Assembly: GCF_003991425.1 (NCBI RefSeq)
Contig: NZ_CP034346.1
Coordinates: 4,005,501-4,069,500, forward strand
Origin: Paenibacillus lutimineralis
GTDB taxonomy: Bacteria > Bacillota > Bacilli > Paenibacillales > Paenibacillaceae
Direction: 5' to 3'
DNA length: 64,000 bases
A program made the translations under genes and the position numbers. The notes beneath the pieces were generated by a model. It ran no database searches. It saw only the letters and a program-made list of their open reading frames with translations, and was not told the origin of the DNA. How positions within the stretch are numbered: the stretch's first letter is position 1; the number at the start of each line of letters is the position of its first letter. Shown piece by piece: positions 38,142-47,955 of the stretch.

Positions 38142-38456
38142 TTAAATTTGCGTACGCATGATTTCTTGATATGCCTCAATTACTTTGTTTCGCACTTGCG
38201 TAGTTAATTGCAAACTTAACAAGGCCTGCTCCGAGGCGATCATTACCTGATCGGCACTTACTTCACCGACCAGGAACTTGTCGTTCACTTTCTGAACATT
38301 CTGCTCTTGCGCGGCTACATTATCAAGAGCATCCGATAAGAACGAGCCAAAGCTCTTCATGGCTTCCGCAGGGGTCTTCCCCTTGGCTTCCACTGTACTG
38401 TACTGTTCGACTCCTTCCAAAGGCTTTACAGTATTAAAATTCATGCTTTGTATCAA
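38142..38456 (-). CDS. fliE: Flagellar hook-basal body protein FliE
   Basis: Adapter between MS-ring and rod. 104 residues with the conserved C-terminal half (FLVGEVSADQVMIASEQALLS ... RNKVIEAYQEIMRTQI). The TTG start at 38456 lies nine bases after AAGGAG; ATG four codons later is an alternative. Confidence 0.93.
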   Translation of the reverse strand: MIQSMNFNTVKPLEGVEQYSTVEAKGKTPAEAMKSFGSFLSDALDNVAAQEQNVQKVNDKFLVGEVSADQVMIASEQALLSLQLTTQVRNKVIEAYQEIMRTQI

Positions 38457-38489
38457 CGACCAACACTCCTTAAGTCAAAATAAAAGATG

Positions 38490-38939
38490 CTATTTGCCGA
38501 TTTGCAATGCCTTGGTAATCATTGCCTTGCTCGCATTCAGTGCTGTCACATTGGCCTCATAGGATCTTGTTGCCGAGATCATATCTACCATTTCTTTGAG
38601 AATGTCCACGTTCGGCATATAAACATATCCTTCGTTATCCGCATCGGGATGGGTCGGATTATAGACCGGCTTGAAAGGTGCGCTATCTTCCCTAATCTCT
38701 GTAACCTTGACTCCCTGAGTTGTATCTGCACTGCCTAACGCTGTATTCAGAGCTTGTCCGAAGGTCTGCTGCTTAGGCTCCAGCACAACCATCTTCCTTC
38801 GATATGGAACTGCCTTGCCATCAACCACTTGGGCTCTTGTCGTCTCTGCGTTCGCAATATTCGATGAAATAACGTCCATTCTAAGACGCTGCGCAGTCAG
38901 AGCGGAAGAACTGATATTAAAGCTATCGCTGATCTTCAA
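38490..38939 (-). CDS. flgC: Flagellar basal-body rod protein FlgC
   Basis: Proximal rod subunit, 149 residues. Signature SSALTAQRLRMDVISSNIANAETT near the N terminus and VDMISATRSYEANVTALNASKAM at the C terminus. Five bases from flgB. Confidence 0.96.
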   Translation of the reverse strand: MKISDSFNISSSALTAQRLRMDVISSNIANAETTRAQVVDGKAVPYRRKMVVLEPKQQTFGQALNTALGSADTTQGVKVTEIREDSAPFKPVYNPTHPDADNEGYVYMPNVDILKEMVDMISATRSYEANVTALNASKAMITKALQIGK

Positions 38940-38944
38940 CCCCG

Positions 38945-39352
38945 TTATCTCCCTTCAATCGCATTTCGCTTCATTTTAATCTGGTAATTAATTTGCTCTA
39001 TGTAGGTGTTATATCTCAATTGATTCTCGGCAAGCTGTGACATTTCGCTATCAATATCGACATTATTCATGTTGTTGTTCATTGCTGTCGTCCTGTCTGT
39101 GGTTACCACAGGCTCAGGTATACCTGATGAAGGACCTATGACAAAATGCCTATTATTGGTACGAATGCCCTGCAAAGTCGGCATATCTCCTTCACTTGCT
39201 TGCTGTAGCAAACTCTCAAATGACACATTTGAACGTTTGAAATAAGGGGTATCTTCGTTAGCTATATTGTTGGCCAGCACACCTTGGCGCATATTGGCAG
39301 CCTGTACTGCTGACTCAAGCCGAGTGAACCCTATTCCGTTCAACAGTTGCAT
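38945..39352 (-). CDS. flgB: Flagellar basal-body rod protein FlgB
   Basis: Proximal rod subunit and first gene of the fla/che operon. Motif NMRQGVLANNIANEDTPYFKR. ATG at 39352 behind AAAGGGGG gives 135 residues; an earlier ATG at 39379 has no site. Confidence 0.95.
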   Translation of the reverse strand: MQLLNGIGFTRLESAVQAANMRQGVLANNIANEDTPYFKRSNVSFESLLQQASEGDMPTLQGIRTNNRHFVIGPSSGIPEPVVTTDRTTAMNNNMNNVDIDSEMSQLAENQLRYNTYIEQINYQIKMKRNAIEGR

Positions 39353-39665
39353 TATTTCGCCCCCTTTATTGTTTCGCATATTTTCCTTAAGTGTACGTAT
39401 TCAACATTCAGATGGCATTCCCTCTTTTTTCGACATTTTTTCTGATAAAAATTTATCAGTTCGTGCTAGTTTGTAGAAAAAAACATCTTCATGTCATATA
39501 ACATAAGTTTCTAGGAGAATCGATTTTATTACAATAAGAAAAAAGCACTATCTTTGAAATAATTGGCTTTGAATTTGGCAATATTTAAAAATTTTACTAT
39601 TTTTTCGAGAAATATCGACAGTAACTAGTCTTATAGAATCCCTCTATTACTCCTTTAGAGATCAG
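39353..39665. other. AT-rich intergenic region upstream of flgB, no gene seen
   Basis: About 310 bases between the hslU terminator and flgB. It should hold the fla/che promoter. A weak extended -10 (TG-T-TATATG, near 39490-39500 on the minus strand) is visible, but no good -35 and no convincing sigma-D box. It contains a perfect inverted repeat at 39442-39459. There is no codY here, although codY lies between hslU and flgB in B. subtilis. Confidence 0.6.
39442..39459. promoter_or_regulatory. Inverted repeat, possible operator upstream of flgB
   Basis: CTGATAAA-AA-TTTATCAG, eight-base perfect arms with a two-base centre, about 90 bases upstream of the flgB start. Size and symmetry fit a dimeric regulator site. 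The regulator is unknown. Confidence 0.4.
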
Positions 39666-39711
39666 AAAAAGGCCGTCCCCCCCTAATAATACTGGGTCTA
39701 ACGGCCTTTTC
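39666..39711 (-). terminator. Intrinsic terminator after hslU, likely bidirectional
   Basis: AAAAGGCCGT/ACGGCCTTTT stem with inner GACCC/GGG pairing and T runs on both sides. It separates the hslVU transcript from the fla/che operon. Confidence 0.88.
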
Positions 39712-39742
39712 ATACAGGTTAGTCTGACATGTCAATGGAAAT

Positions 39743-41149
39743 TTAAAGTATATATTGGCTTAAATCTCGATCTTTCACAATATCTCCTAATTTGTTGTGA
39801 ACATATTCCGGCGTGATTGTCATTCGGTCAAGCGTCAATTCCGGCGCCTCGAAGGATAGATCCTCAAGCAGCTTCTCCAGTATCGTGTGAAGCCTTCTCG
39901 CCCCGATATTCTCCGTATTGGAATTCACATTGGCCGCAATCGCAGCGATCTCCCGGATGGCATCGTCAGAGAAATCAATCTCGATATTCTCCGTACGCAG
40001 TAGCTCTGAATACTGCTTCGTAAGGGCATTCTTCGGTTCAGTCAAGATAGATACGAAATCGTCTAACGTCAGACTGTCCAATTCGACCCGGATCGGGAAA
40101 CGTCCCTGCAGCTCAGGAATCAAATCCGATGGCTTGGCGATATGGAAGGCTCCAGCAGCGATAAAGAGAACATAATCCGTCTTAACAGGACCATATTTAG
40201 TCATGACCGTGGAACCCTCAACGATAGGCAGAATATCACGCTGTACACCTTCACGAGACACATCTGGTCCGGAACCTTGCCCCCGGCTTGCTACCTTGTC
40301 GATCTCGTCAATAAAAATAATGCCTGATTGTTCAGCCCTACGGATAGCCTCCTGGGTCAGATCATCTTGGTCAATCAACTTAGCTGCTTCTTCCTGGGTT
40401 AGCACTTTTCTAGCTTCCTTGATCGTCAGCTTTCTTCGTTTAGTCCGATGCGGCAGCAAGTTTCCGAACATCTCCTGCATATTCATGCCCATCTGATCAT
40501 TACCTTGACCAGCAAACATATCGAACATGCTAGGCGCACTGTCCTCAACATCGATCTCCACGATATCGTCCTCTATTTGGCCTGCTAACAGCTTGAAGCG
40601 TACTTGACGACGCTTCTCGTTCACTTCACTGCTATCCTCTTCTTGAGGTTCTGATCCTGAGGAAGAGTTCTGATTGGTATTTCCGAACAACATCTCGAAT
40701 GGGTTGCGTACACCTTTCGACTTATGATCGGATGGAACAAGAATCTGTACAAGCCTTTCATTCGCTAGTTCCTCAGCCTTATCCTTTACCTGCTCTGTAC
40801 GTTCAGCTTTGATCGTACGAATAGCAACCTCCACCAGATCGCGAACCATAGATTCAACATCCCGACCGACGTAGCCAACCTCAGTAAATTTAGTGGCCTC
40901 AACCTTGACGAATGGAGCTCCTACCAGCTTGGCGAGACGGCGAGCGATCTCGGTCTTGCCTACTCCAGTAGGTCCGATCATGAGAATATTTTTAGGTACG
41001 ATCTCATCTTGTACCTCATCGCTGAGCAAGCTGCGGCGATAGCGATTGCGAAGTGCAACTGCAACGGATTTCTTGGCTTGCTTCTGTCCGACAATATATT
41101 TATCCAATTCGGTTACGATTTGCCGTGGTGTTAAAATCTGATTATTCAT
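39743..41149 (-). CDS. hslU: ATP-dependent protease ATPase subunit HslU (ClpY)
   Basis: AAA+ unfoldase partner of HslV. Walker [18 protein letters not shown], Walker [15 protein letters not shown], and an I-domain of about 130 residues including an Asp/Ser-rich insertion. The C-terminal HslV-docking tail ends RDLSQYIL. Start at 41149 is six bases after GGGAGGGA; 468 residues. Confidence 0.96.
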   Translation of the reverse strand: MNNQILTPRQIVTELDKYIVGQKQAKKSVAVALRNRYRRSLLSDEVQDEIVPKNILMIGPTGVGKTEIARRLAKLVGAPFVKVEATKFTEVGYVGRDVESMVRDLVEVAIRTIKAERTEQVKDKAEELANERLVQILVPSDHKSKGVRNPFEMLFGNTNQNSSSGSEPQEEDSSEVNEKRRQVRFKLLAGQIEDDIVEIDVEDSAPSMFDMFAGQGNDQMGMNMQEMFGNLLPHRTKRRKLTIKEARKVLTQEEAAKLIDQDDLTQEAIRRAEQSGIIFIDEIDKVASRGQGSGPDVSREGVQRDILPIVEGSTVMTKYGPVKTDYVLFIAAGAFHIAKPSDLIPELQGRFPIRVELDSLTLDDFVSILTEPKNALTKQYSELLRTENIEIDFSDDAIREIAAIAANVNSNTENIGARRLHTILEKLLEDLSFEAPELTLDRMTITPEYVHNKLGDIVKDRDLSQYIL

Positions 41150-41166
41150 CCAAGATCCCTCCCGCA

Positions 41167-41709
41167 TCAAAGTTCTTCAACGATAATATTGCTATTCGTA
41201 AACACGCAAATGTCCGATGCGACTTGCAGCGACTCGCGTACGATATCCTTGGCCTCCATCTGGGCGGCATTGCGTTTTAGAGCACGGGCAGCAGACAGGG
41301 CATAATTACCCCCAGAGCCGATCGCTAAAATATCATCATCCGGTTCGATCACTTCCCCACCGCCAGAGATCATAAGCATCCCCGTTTTGTCCATAACGAT
41401 CAAAAGAGCCTCCAGCTTGCGCAGCACGCGATCCTGACGCCATTCCTTGGCCAGTTCAACCGCAGCTCTCTGCAAATTCCCCTGGTGCTCCTCCAGTTTA
41501 CCCTCGAACTTCTCAAACAAGGTTATCGCATCTGCAACCGAACCAGCAAAACCCGCCAGTACCTGTCCCCTATACAATCTGCGGACTTTCTTGGCGGTCT
41601 GTTTCATAATGACACTCTCGCCAAGCGTGACTTGGCCATCTCCGGCAATTGCTCCCTTCCCGTTGTGACGAACAGCACAAATTGTAGTAGCATGAAATGT
41701 AGGAACCAT
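41167..41709 (-). CDS. hslV: ATP-dependent protease subunit HslV (ClpQ)
   Basis: Proteasome-like peptidase of the HslVU complex. Core motifs [30 protein letters not shown] and [16 protein letters not shown] present. The start is uncertain: ATG at 41709 ([10 protein letters not shown]) is 12 bases from GGAAGG, TTG at 41715 is six bases from it, and ATG at 41721 touches it. None of them puts Thr or Ser directly after Met, unlike the Ser2 nucleophile of B. subtilis ClpQ. Own promoter at 41736. Confidence 0.92.
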   Translation of the reverse strand: MVPTFHATTICAVRHNGKGAIAGDGQVTLGESVIMKQTAKKVRRLYRGQVLAGFAGSVADAITLFEKFEGKLEEHQGNLQRAAVELAKEWRQDRVLRKLEALLIVMDKTGMLMISGGGEVIEPDDDILAIGSGGNYALSAARALKRNAAQMEAKDIVRESLQVASDICVFTNSNIIVEEL

Positions 41710-41735
41710 GAACAACCGCATCCTTCCATCTGATA

Positions 41736-41741
41736 ATTATA
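41736..41741 (-). promoter_or_regulatory. Extended -10 promoter for hslVU
   Basis: TGC-TATAAT (consensus extended -10) on the minus strand; TTGGAG at 15-bp spacing is a poor -35. The expected transcript would begin near 41729, only about 10-20 bases before the hslV start candidates. Confidence 0.6.
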
Positions 41742-41810
41742 GCACCCGTCTACCTCCTCCAATCCAGGCTGACGAGGGGCCTGGAGACTATGGAGGACAT
41801 AGACGGGTGC
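41742..41810 (-). other. Large cruciform-type hairpin upstream of hslV
   Basis: Three nested perfect stems: GCACCCGTCTA/TAGACGGGTGC (11 bp), TCCTCCA/TGGAGGA (7 bp) and CCAGGC/GCCTGG (6 bp). It abuts the extended -10 of hslV. There is no T-tract, so it is not a normal terminator for trmFO. It lies where Bacillus has xerC. Confidence 0.75.
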
Positions 41811-41928
41811 CGCTATGTCCGCTATGCAATACGATCTAAGATCTTTCCAGGACAGTTTCAAAAAATTCTATCCTAAATAAATCTTATGTCGTATCTCTAT
41901 GATATATCACGGCAAAGCCAGAGTCTAA

Positions 41929-43251
41929 TTATGCCATTTCTTCAGCTGCGATGAAGGAGCGGAGACTGTCCAGCGCACGCTGTGCCAACGCTTCATTCTT
42001 CTCAGCCTTCTTCCGGTATCTTGTATCCAGCTTAGGGAACAGCCCGAAATTCGCATTCATCGGTTGAAAATGTTCAAAGTCCGCAGTTGTAATATATCGG
42101 GCCATGCTACCTAGCGCTGTATCTTCAGGTAGGACGATTCCGTCCTCGCCGCGAGCGATTCTAGCTGCGTTGATACCAGCAAGAAGACCCGAAGCTGCGG
42201 ATTCTACATATCCTTCCACGCCGGTCATCTGCCCAGCAAAGAAGAGCGTTCTGCGCTCCTTCAGCTGATAGGTTGGAAGCATCAACCGAGGTGAATTGAT
42301 AAATGTGTTGCGGTGCATAACACCATAACGGACGAACTCAGCATTTTCCAAGCCAGGTATCATCGAGAAGACGCGCTTCTGCTCGCCCCATTTAAGGTGA
42401 GTCTGGAAGCCAACCATATTATAGAGCGTCCCCGCAGCGTTATCCTGTCTAAGCTGTACGACAGCATGGGGAAGCGTACCCGTATGCGGGTTCACAAGCC
42501 CTACCGGCTTCATCGGACCAAATAAAGCGGTCTGCTTGCCGCGGCGCATCATAATTTCAATCGGCATACAGCCCTCAAAATAAACTTCCTTCTCGAACTC
42601 CTTAAGCTGAGCAACTTCGGCGGTGATGAGCGCTTCATAGAATGCATCAAATTCCTGCTCTGTCATAGGACAGTTCAAATAAGCGGCCTCTCCCTTATCA
42701 TATCGGGAAGCAAGGTATACCTTGTTCATATCGATTGATTCTTTTTCAATGATCGGCGCAGCCGCGTCATAGAAATAGAAGTAATCCTCTCCCGTTAACG
42801 CCTTGATCTGCTCGGAAAGAGCCGGCGAAGTTAGAGGGCCTGTAGCAATGACTACGACCCCCTCTTGTGGAATCTCTTTGATCTCTTCATTCACCACTTC
42901 GATCAGTGGGTGCTCTCGCAAGGTGCTCGTGATCTCCCCGGAGAAGCCATCGCGGTCCACTGCCAGCGCCCCGCCAGCAGGAACTGCATTCCGGTCAGCT
43001 GATCCGAGCACGAGCGAGTCCAGCAACCGCATCTCTTCCTTCAATACGCCTACGGCATTCGTGAGCCCATTTGCTCGAAGCGAGTTGCTGCATACGAGCT
43101 CGGCAAATTTATCGGTATGATGCGCCGGTGTCTTAACCACCGGACGCATCTCATACAAAGTAACAGGCACACCACGACTGGCGATTTGCCACGCCGCCTC
43201 ACTTCCGGCCAATCCCGCGCCGATGACGGTTACTCTACTAGAATCTGTCAA
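41929..43251 (-). CDS. trmFO: Folate-dependent tRNA (uracil-5-)-methyltransferase TrmFO
   Basis: Flavoenzyme making m5U54 in tRNA from methylene-tetrahydrofolate. N-terminal FAD motif [22 protein letters not shown] and the family block [10 protein letters not shown]. Length 440. TTG start behind GGGGGGAT. Lies between topA and hslV; the xerC (codV) gene usual after trmFO in Bacillus is missing. Confidence 0.96.
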   Translation of the reverse strand: MTDSSRVTVIGAGLAGSEAAWQIASRGVPVTLYEMRPVVKTPAHHTDKFAELVCSNSLRANGLTNAVGVLKEEMRLLDSLVLGSADRNAVPAGGALAVDRDGFSGEITSTLREHPLIEVVNEEIKEIPQEGVVVIATGPLTSPALSEQIKALTGEDYFYFYDAAAPIIEKESIDMNKVYLASRYDKGEAAYLNCPMTEQEFDAFYEALITAEVAQLKEFEKEVYFEGCMPIEIMMRRGKQTALFGPMKPVGLVNPHTGTLPHAVVQLRQDNAAGTLYNMVGFQTHLKWGEQKRVFSMIPGLENAEFVRYGVMHRNTFINSPRLMLPTYQLKERRTLFFAGQMTGVEGYVESAASGLLAGINAARIARGEDGIVLPEDTALGSMARYITTADFEHFQPMNANFGLFPKLDTRYRKKAEKNEALAQRALDSLRSFIAAEEMA

Positions 43252-43305
43252 CTTAAATCCCCCCAGAATTCGCTGCTGTATATGTCTTAATATGATTGAA
43301 TTGTC

Positions 43306-45405
43306 TTATTCGCCCGCAGCGTCCTCGTTCTCCTCAATCGGCTGTACAAAATCACAAGCGGTGCATTGCAGCTTCCCGCCCTGTTTATTGCGCTTCTCTA
43401 CGAGGAGCGATCCACATTTAGGGCAAGGGATTGGTGATGGCCTATCCCAGGATACAAAGTCGCACTCCGGATAACGATCGCAACCGTAGAACACTCTGCC
43501 CTTTTTACTACGGCGCTCAACAATATGCCCTTCCTTACATTTCGGACAAGTTACTCCGATATCCTTGATGATCGGCTTCGTATTACGGCATTCCGGAAAT
43601 CCAGAGCAGGCGAGAAACTTGCCGAATCTGCCCAATTTGTAGACCATCGGTCTTCCGCACTTATCGCAGATTTCATCGGACACCTCATCTTCAATCTCGA
43701 TCTCCTTCATCTCTTTCTCCGCAACTTCTAGCCGCTTCTCAAAAGGCCCGTAGAACTCGCTCAGGACGCGAACCCAGTCTTCAGTACCTTCCTCGACATG
43801 GTCAAGATCTTCCTCCATATGGGCGGTAAATTCAACGTTGAGAATTTCCGGGAAGAACTGTTCCATCTGCTCCAGAACTAGCTCACCCAATTCAGTCGGG
43901 ATGAACTTCTTATCTTCAATCGCCACATACCCACGCTTCTGGATCGTCTCCAGCGTCGGCGCATACGTACTCGGGCGTCCTATGCCAAGCTCTTCAAGCG
44001 TCTTAACAAGCCGTGCTTCGCTATATCGCGGAGGTGGCTGAGTGAAATGCTGCTTCGGATCAATAGCTTCCTTCTGTAGCACATCCCCGGTTTTCAGCGG
44101 AGGCAGGAACTTATTGTCTTCCGTCGTTCCGTCATCATTGCCTTCCACATAGACCTTCATGAAACCCGGGAAACGAATCTTCGAGCCAACGGCCCGGAAA
44201 GTCACTTCACCTGCAGGAATATCGACGGACATCGTATCGAGTACCGCCGAAGACATCTGGCTAGCCATGAATCGTTCCCAAACCAGTTTATATAAGCGGA
44301 ACTGATCACGACTCATAAATGACTTCACAGATTCTGGATCACGTAGTGCTGATGTAGGACGAATCGCTTCATGGGCATCCTGAGCTCCGGCCGCCTTCTT
44401 CGAATATTGCCGTGCGACTTCTGGAGCGTAACTCTCTCCGTATTTATCCACGATATATTCCTTGGCTTCCTCTTGTGCCGAAGTAGCAATCCGCGTCGAA
44501 TCTGTACGCATATAAGTAATTAGACCGACCGTGCCCTCCTTGCCTAAATCAACGCCTTCATATAATTGCTGGGCAACAGACATCGTCTTAGCCGCACGGA
44601 AATTCAACTTACGGGCCGCCTCCTGCTGTAGGGAACTCGTCGTAAAAGGTGCAGCAGGATGACGAAGACGCTCCTTCTCTTTCACTTCGCCAACCTTGAA
44701 CTCGGCGCCCTCCAGCGCTTTGAGAATCTCTCCAACCCGCTGCTCATTCGCAAGCTCGAGCTTCTCTCCGCGGTATTTATAAAACTTCGCCTCAAATTCA
44801 GTGCCTCCAATTTTCAAGACAGCTGTAATCGTCCAGTATTCCTCTGGGACAAAAGCCGAAATTTCATTTTCGCGGTCTAAAATAATTTTTACAGCTACCG
44901 ATTGCACACGGCCAGCGGATAATCCCTTTTTAACCTTCTTCCACAATAGGGGGCTAATCTTATAACCGACCAGACGGTCTAGAATTCTTCTCGCCTGCTG
45001 GGCGTTGACCAGATCCATATTGATCTTGCGCGGAGTTTTAAAGGCATCCTTAACCGCCTGCTTCGTAATCTCATTGAATACTACGCGGCATGCCTTCGAG
45101 GCATCTACATCGAGCACATGGGCAAGATGCCAGGCAATCGCTTCCCCTTCGCGATCGGGGTCAGCCGCCAGATAAATATTTTTCACTTTTTTACTTGCGT
45201 CTTTCAATTCCTTCAATACTGAACCTTTTCCACGGATGGTTATATATTTGGGATTGAAGTCATTTTCCACGTCAACCCCGGTTTGGCTTTTCGGCAAATC
45301 GCGAACATGCCCCATAGAAGCCTTCACGATGTATTTACTGCCCAAATATTTTCCGATCGTCTTCGCCTTTGCAGGCGACTCCACGATAACGAGAGAATCA
45401 GCCAT
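43306..45405 (-). CDS. topA: DNA topoisomerase I (type IA)
   Basis: Relaxes negative supercoils. TOPRIM start [18 protein letters not shown] with Asp motif [12 protein letters not shown]; catalytic Tyr in [13 protein letters not shown]. Three C-terminal four-Cys zinc fingers (CDKCG..CSGFPEC, CPKC..CDRYPEC, CPKCG..CTAC). Length 699, normal for Bacillales. Start behind GAGAGGAGG. Confidence 0.97.
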   Translation of the reverse strand: MADSLVIVESPAKAKTIGKYLGSKYIVKASMGHVRDLPKSQTGVDVENDFNPKYITIRGKGSVLKELKDASKKVKNIYLAADPDREGEAIAWHLAHVLDVDASKACRVVFNEITKQAVKDAFKTPRKINMDLVNAQQARRILDRLVGYKISPLLWKKVKKGLSAGRVQSVAVKIILDRENEISAFVPEEYWTITAVLKIGGTEFEAKFYKYRGEKLELANEQRVGEILKALEGAEFKVGEVKEKERLRHPAAPFTTSSLQQEAARKLNFRAAKTMSVAQQLYEGVDLGKEGTVGLITYMRTDSTRIATSAQEEAKEYIVDKYGESYAPEVARQYSKKAAGAQDAHEAIRPTSALRDPESVKSFMSRDQFRLYKLVWERFMASQMSSAVLDTMSVDIPAGEVTFRAVGSKIRFPGFMKVYVEGNDDGTTEDNKFLPPLKTGDVLQKEAIDPKQHFTQPPPRYSEARLVKTLEELGIGRPSTYAPTLETIQKRGYVAIEDKKFIPTELGELVLEQMEQFFPEILNVEFTAHMEEDLDHVEEGTEDWVRVLSEFYGPFEKRLEVAEKEMKEIEIEDEVSDEICDKCGRPMVYKLGRFGKFLACSGFPECRNTKPIIKDIGVTCPKCKEGHIVERRSKKGRVFYGCDRYPECDFVSWDRPSPIPCPKCGSLLVEKRNKQGGKLQCTACDFVQPIEENEDAAGE

Positions 45406-45471
45406 AGATCCATCCTCCTCTCAACAATTGTATATAGTCATATGTTCAAGCCACTCTTCGATAGGAATGGA

Positions 45472-46563
45472 CTATATAATCTTATAAACAGAACCCGGCA
45501 GCTGTACTGCCGCTTTTTTCATGATTAAAGATAACAGAACTGAATGTAAAAGTCCAAAATCCCATGACGTTTGCAGTAGTAAATCATCAAAATGATTTAT
45601 CCCCTGCTGCAACATATCGTAAATGCGCTGCTCCTCATCTGTCAACTCACAAACTTCTGATATCTTCTCCGAGGTCACACGTGAGTAGGATAAAAAAGCC
45701 TGATATTCCTCCAAAATATCGTTCACATCCGTGACCATTTTCGCCCCTTGTTTTAGTAATTCCAATGTCCCCCGGCTCTTCGGCGAAGTGATCGGACCCG
45801 GCACCGCAAATACGTCCCGATCTTCCTCCAATGCAGCATCTGCTGTAATAAGCGATCCGCTGCGGGCATCCGCTTCAACAACAACTGTACCACGGGAAAT
45901 CCCAGCAATTATACGGTTACGTTGCGGAAACATTCCCGGATGTCCCTTCATGCCGATCGGGTATTCCGAAATGATCAATCCAGACTCAGCGATTCTACGG
46001 TACAAGGAGTTATGCTCAGGCGGGTAAGCGATATCGATCGCTGTCCCCAATACAGCTATGGTTCTTCCACCGCAGTTAAGGGCGGCTTCATGGCATACTC
46101 CGTCAATACCACGCGCCATACCACTGACAACTGTGATCCCTCTATCACATAATCCTTTTGTTAACCCTGCGGCTACTTTTCGTCCATAAGCCGTTGGAAT
46201 CCGCGTGCCAACAATCGCTACAGATAGAGCGGATAGCAGCTTCATATCCCCAATGGTGTACAGAACCCAGGGTGGCCGAACCGTTTCCTTCATTAATAGT
46301 GGGTATTTTTCATGATAAATGGTTACCGGTCTAATCCGTTTACGCGCCATGCGCTCTAGTCTTTCTTCTATCCAATTCAAGGTGAACTGCTGGGTCATCC
46401 ACAGTGCTAATTCCGCCTCGAGTCCTCTCTCCATCCAATCAGATGCGCTAAACTGATAAGCTTGTACCCAACCGGCATCTCTCTTAACGATTTCCTCAAT
46501 CCGCCTCCATCCGAGACCATTCACTTCATGCAATGCGATCAATACTTCATTTTTATCCACCAT
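45472..46563 (-). CDS. dprA: DNA-processing protein DprA (Smf)
   Basis: Loads RecA on incoming single-stranded DNA during transformation. Rossmann core VAIVGTRIPTAYGRK ... VVSGMARGIDGVCHEAAL ... TIAVLGTAIDIAYPPEH and FPQRNRIIAG. N-terminal HhH-like and C-terminal winged-helix regions present, total 363. Upstream of topA as in Bacillus. A promoter and a terminator hairpin both lie in its leader. Confidence 0.95.
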   Translation of the reverse strand: MVDKNEVLIALHEVNGLGWRRIEEIVKRDAGWVQAYQFSASDWMERGLEAELALWMTQQFTLNWIEERLERMARKRIRPVTIYHEKYPLLMKETVRPPWVLYTIGDMKLLSALSVAIVGTRIPTAYGRKVAAGLTKGLCDRGITVVSGMARGIDGVCHEAALNCGGRTIAVLGTAIDIAYPPEHNSLYRRIAESGLIISEYPIGMKGHPGMFPQRNRIIAGISRGTVVVEADARSGSLITADAALEEDRDVFAVPGPITSPKSRGTLELLKQGAKMVTDVNDILEEYQAFLSYSRVTSEKISEVCELTDEEQRIYDMLQQGINHFDDLLLQTSWDFGLLHSVLLSLIMKKAAVQLPGSVYKII

Positions 46564-46602
46564 TTAATCCTCCCATTCATCCTCAATAAGTTTCGTGAAC
46601 GA

Positions 46603-46645
46603 CAAAAAAAGCAACCCCCTGCCGTTCGGCCTAGAAGGTTGCTTA
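46603..46645 (-). terminator. Terminator between sucD and dprA, inside the dprA leader
   Basis: AAGCAACC/GGTTGCTT stem with inner GCCG/CGGC pairing followed by T7 on the minus strand. It ends about 40 bases before the dprA start. It either terminates sucCD or attenuates transcripts from the -10 at 46689. Confidence 0.85.
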
Positions 46646-46688
46646 CCTTAATCTACCTAAAATATACCAATTTGGACTTACTTAGAGT

Positions 46689-46694
46689 ATTATA
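46689..46694 (-). promoter_or_regulatory. Extended -10 promoter candidate for dprA-topA
   Basis: TGC-TATAAT on the minus strand, no clear -35. It lies just downstream of the half repeat and about 45 bases upstream of the terminator hairpin. Confidence 0.5.
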
Positions 46695-46710
46695 GCAAAT
46701 CGGATAAGGG

Positions 46711-46800
46711 AACACCAGAAGGCCCGGCTGAATCCAAGATTCGATGCCGAGCCTCTCCCCGATTTACTTCGTGGTCAAGAGCGATCTTTTTGAACTACCT
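46711..46800. repeat. Half copy of intergenic palindromic repeat
   Basis: Right half of the family: ACACCAGAAGGCCCGGCTGAA, the AAGATTCGATGCCGAG block, CTTCGTGGTCAAGAG and arm GATCTTTTTGAAC. The arm is complementary over about 13 bases to the left arm of the adjacent full unit (GTTCAAAAAAGATC). Confidence 0.8.
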
Positions 46801-46812
46801 CTTAAAATAAAC

Positions 46813-46987
46813 GTTCAAAAAAGATCGGTTTTCAGCACCGAGAAGGTAGGATGAAGCTAGGGTCTGAGGAGCACAGCGTACGTAGTGGGTACGTGAGCAC
46901 CAGAAGGCCCGGCTGAATTCAAGATTCGATGCCGAGCCTCTCCCTGGTTTTACTTCGTGATCAAAAGCGATATTTTTGAACTACCTC
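46813..46987. repeat. Intergenic palindromic repeat, full unit after sucD
   Basis: Left arm GTTCAAAAAAGATCGG plus TTTTCAGCACCGAGAAGG; right arm CTTCGTGATCAAAAG plus CGATATTTTTGAAC. Central hairpin CGTAC/GTACG. The outer arms differ from those at cdsA and uppS but match each other. It abuts the sucD stop codon. Confidence 0.85.
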
Positions 46988-46989
46988 TC

Positions 46990-47919
46990 TTAATGCGTCG
47001 TGCACATGCCTAATAATCCGCGCTCTTCAAGCACACTAACCAAGGTTGCCCCCATCTCGGAAGGAGTCGGCGCAACCTTAATGCCACATTGCTCCAACTT
47101 CGCGATCTTTTCTTTGGCTGTACCTTTACCACCTGAAATGATTGCACCCGCATGGCCCATTCTCTTGCCCGGAGGCGCAGTAACCCCACCGATGAAGCCG
47201 ACGACAGGCTTCGTCATATTCTCAGCGATCCATTCCGCCGCTTCTTCTTCAGCCGTTCCGCCAATCTCGCCGATCATAATTACCGCATGGGTATTGTCAT
47301 CTTCATTAAAACGGCGCAAAATATCGATAAATTCCGAGCCTTTGACCGGATCGCCACCGATACCGACAGCACTGGATTGCCCGATGCCGCGCGTCGTTAA
47401 CTGATGAACCGCTTCATAGGTAAGCGTACCGCTGCGCGATACAACGCCAACATGACCTGGCAGATGAATATAACCCGGCATAATGCCAATCTTGCATTCT
47501 CCCGGCGTAATTACTCCCGGACAGTTCGGCCCGATCAGTACCGTCTTCTTGCCTTCCATGTAACGCTTCACCTTGACCATATCGAGCACCGGAATTCCTT
47601 CCGTAATACAAATGACAAGATCAAGCTCCGCTTCTACCGCTTCCAGGATGGAATCCGCGGCAAATGCCGGCGGTACATAAATAACACTCGCCGTTGCACC
47701 GGTAGCTTCCTTAGCCTCTCTTACTGTATTAAACACCGGCAAGCTCGCCGTTTGTCCGTTCTCTAGCTCAATCTCGACCGTAGTGCCGCCCTTGCCCGGG
47801 GATGTGCCGCCCACCATTTGCGTCCCGTAGTCCAAGGCGCCCTTGGCATGGAACAACGCAGTCTTGCCCGTGATCCCCTGGGTGATAACCTTTGTATTCT
47901 TATCGATCAAAATACTCAT
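46990..47919 (-). CDS. sucD: Succinate-CoA ligase [ADP-forming] alpha subunit
   Basis: TCA-cycle enzyme subunit that binds CoA and carries the phospho-His. CoA-binding Rossmann start ([21 protein letters not shown]) and the His loop [14 protein letters not shown]. Length 309. Follows sucC by 36 bases. Confidence 0.97.
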   Translation of the reverse strand: MSILIDKNTKVITQGITGKTALFHAKGALDYGTQMVGGTSPGKGGTTVEIELENGQTASLPVFNTVREAKEATGATASVIYVPPAFAADSILEAVEAELDLVICITEGIPVLDMVKVKRYMEGKKTVLIGPNCPGVITPGECKIGIMPGYIHLPGHVGVVSRSGTLTYEAVHQLTTRGIGQSSAVGIGGDPVKGSEFIDILRRFNEDDNTHAVIMIGEIGGTAEEEAAEWIAENMTKPVVGFIGGVTAPPGKRMGHAGAIISGGKGTAKEKIAKLEQCGIKVAPTPSEMGATLVSVLEERGLLGMCTTH

Positions 47920-47955
47920 ACTTCAAGCCTCCCCTTTATGGATAAGGTGATTACA

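Noticed and set aside
39353-39742. A degraded codY gene
   Set aside because: No frame in this AT-rich stretch yields CodY-like sequence; it appears truly non-coding.
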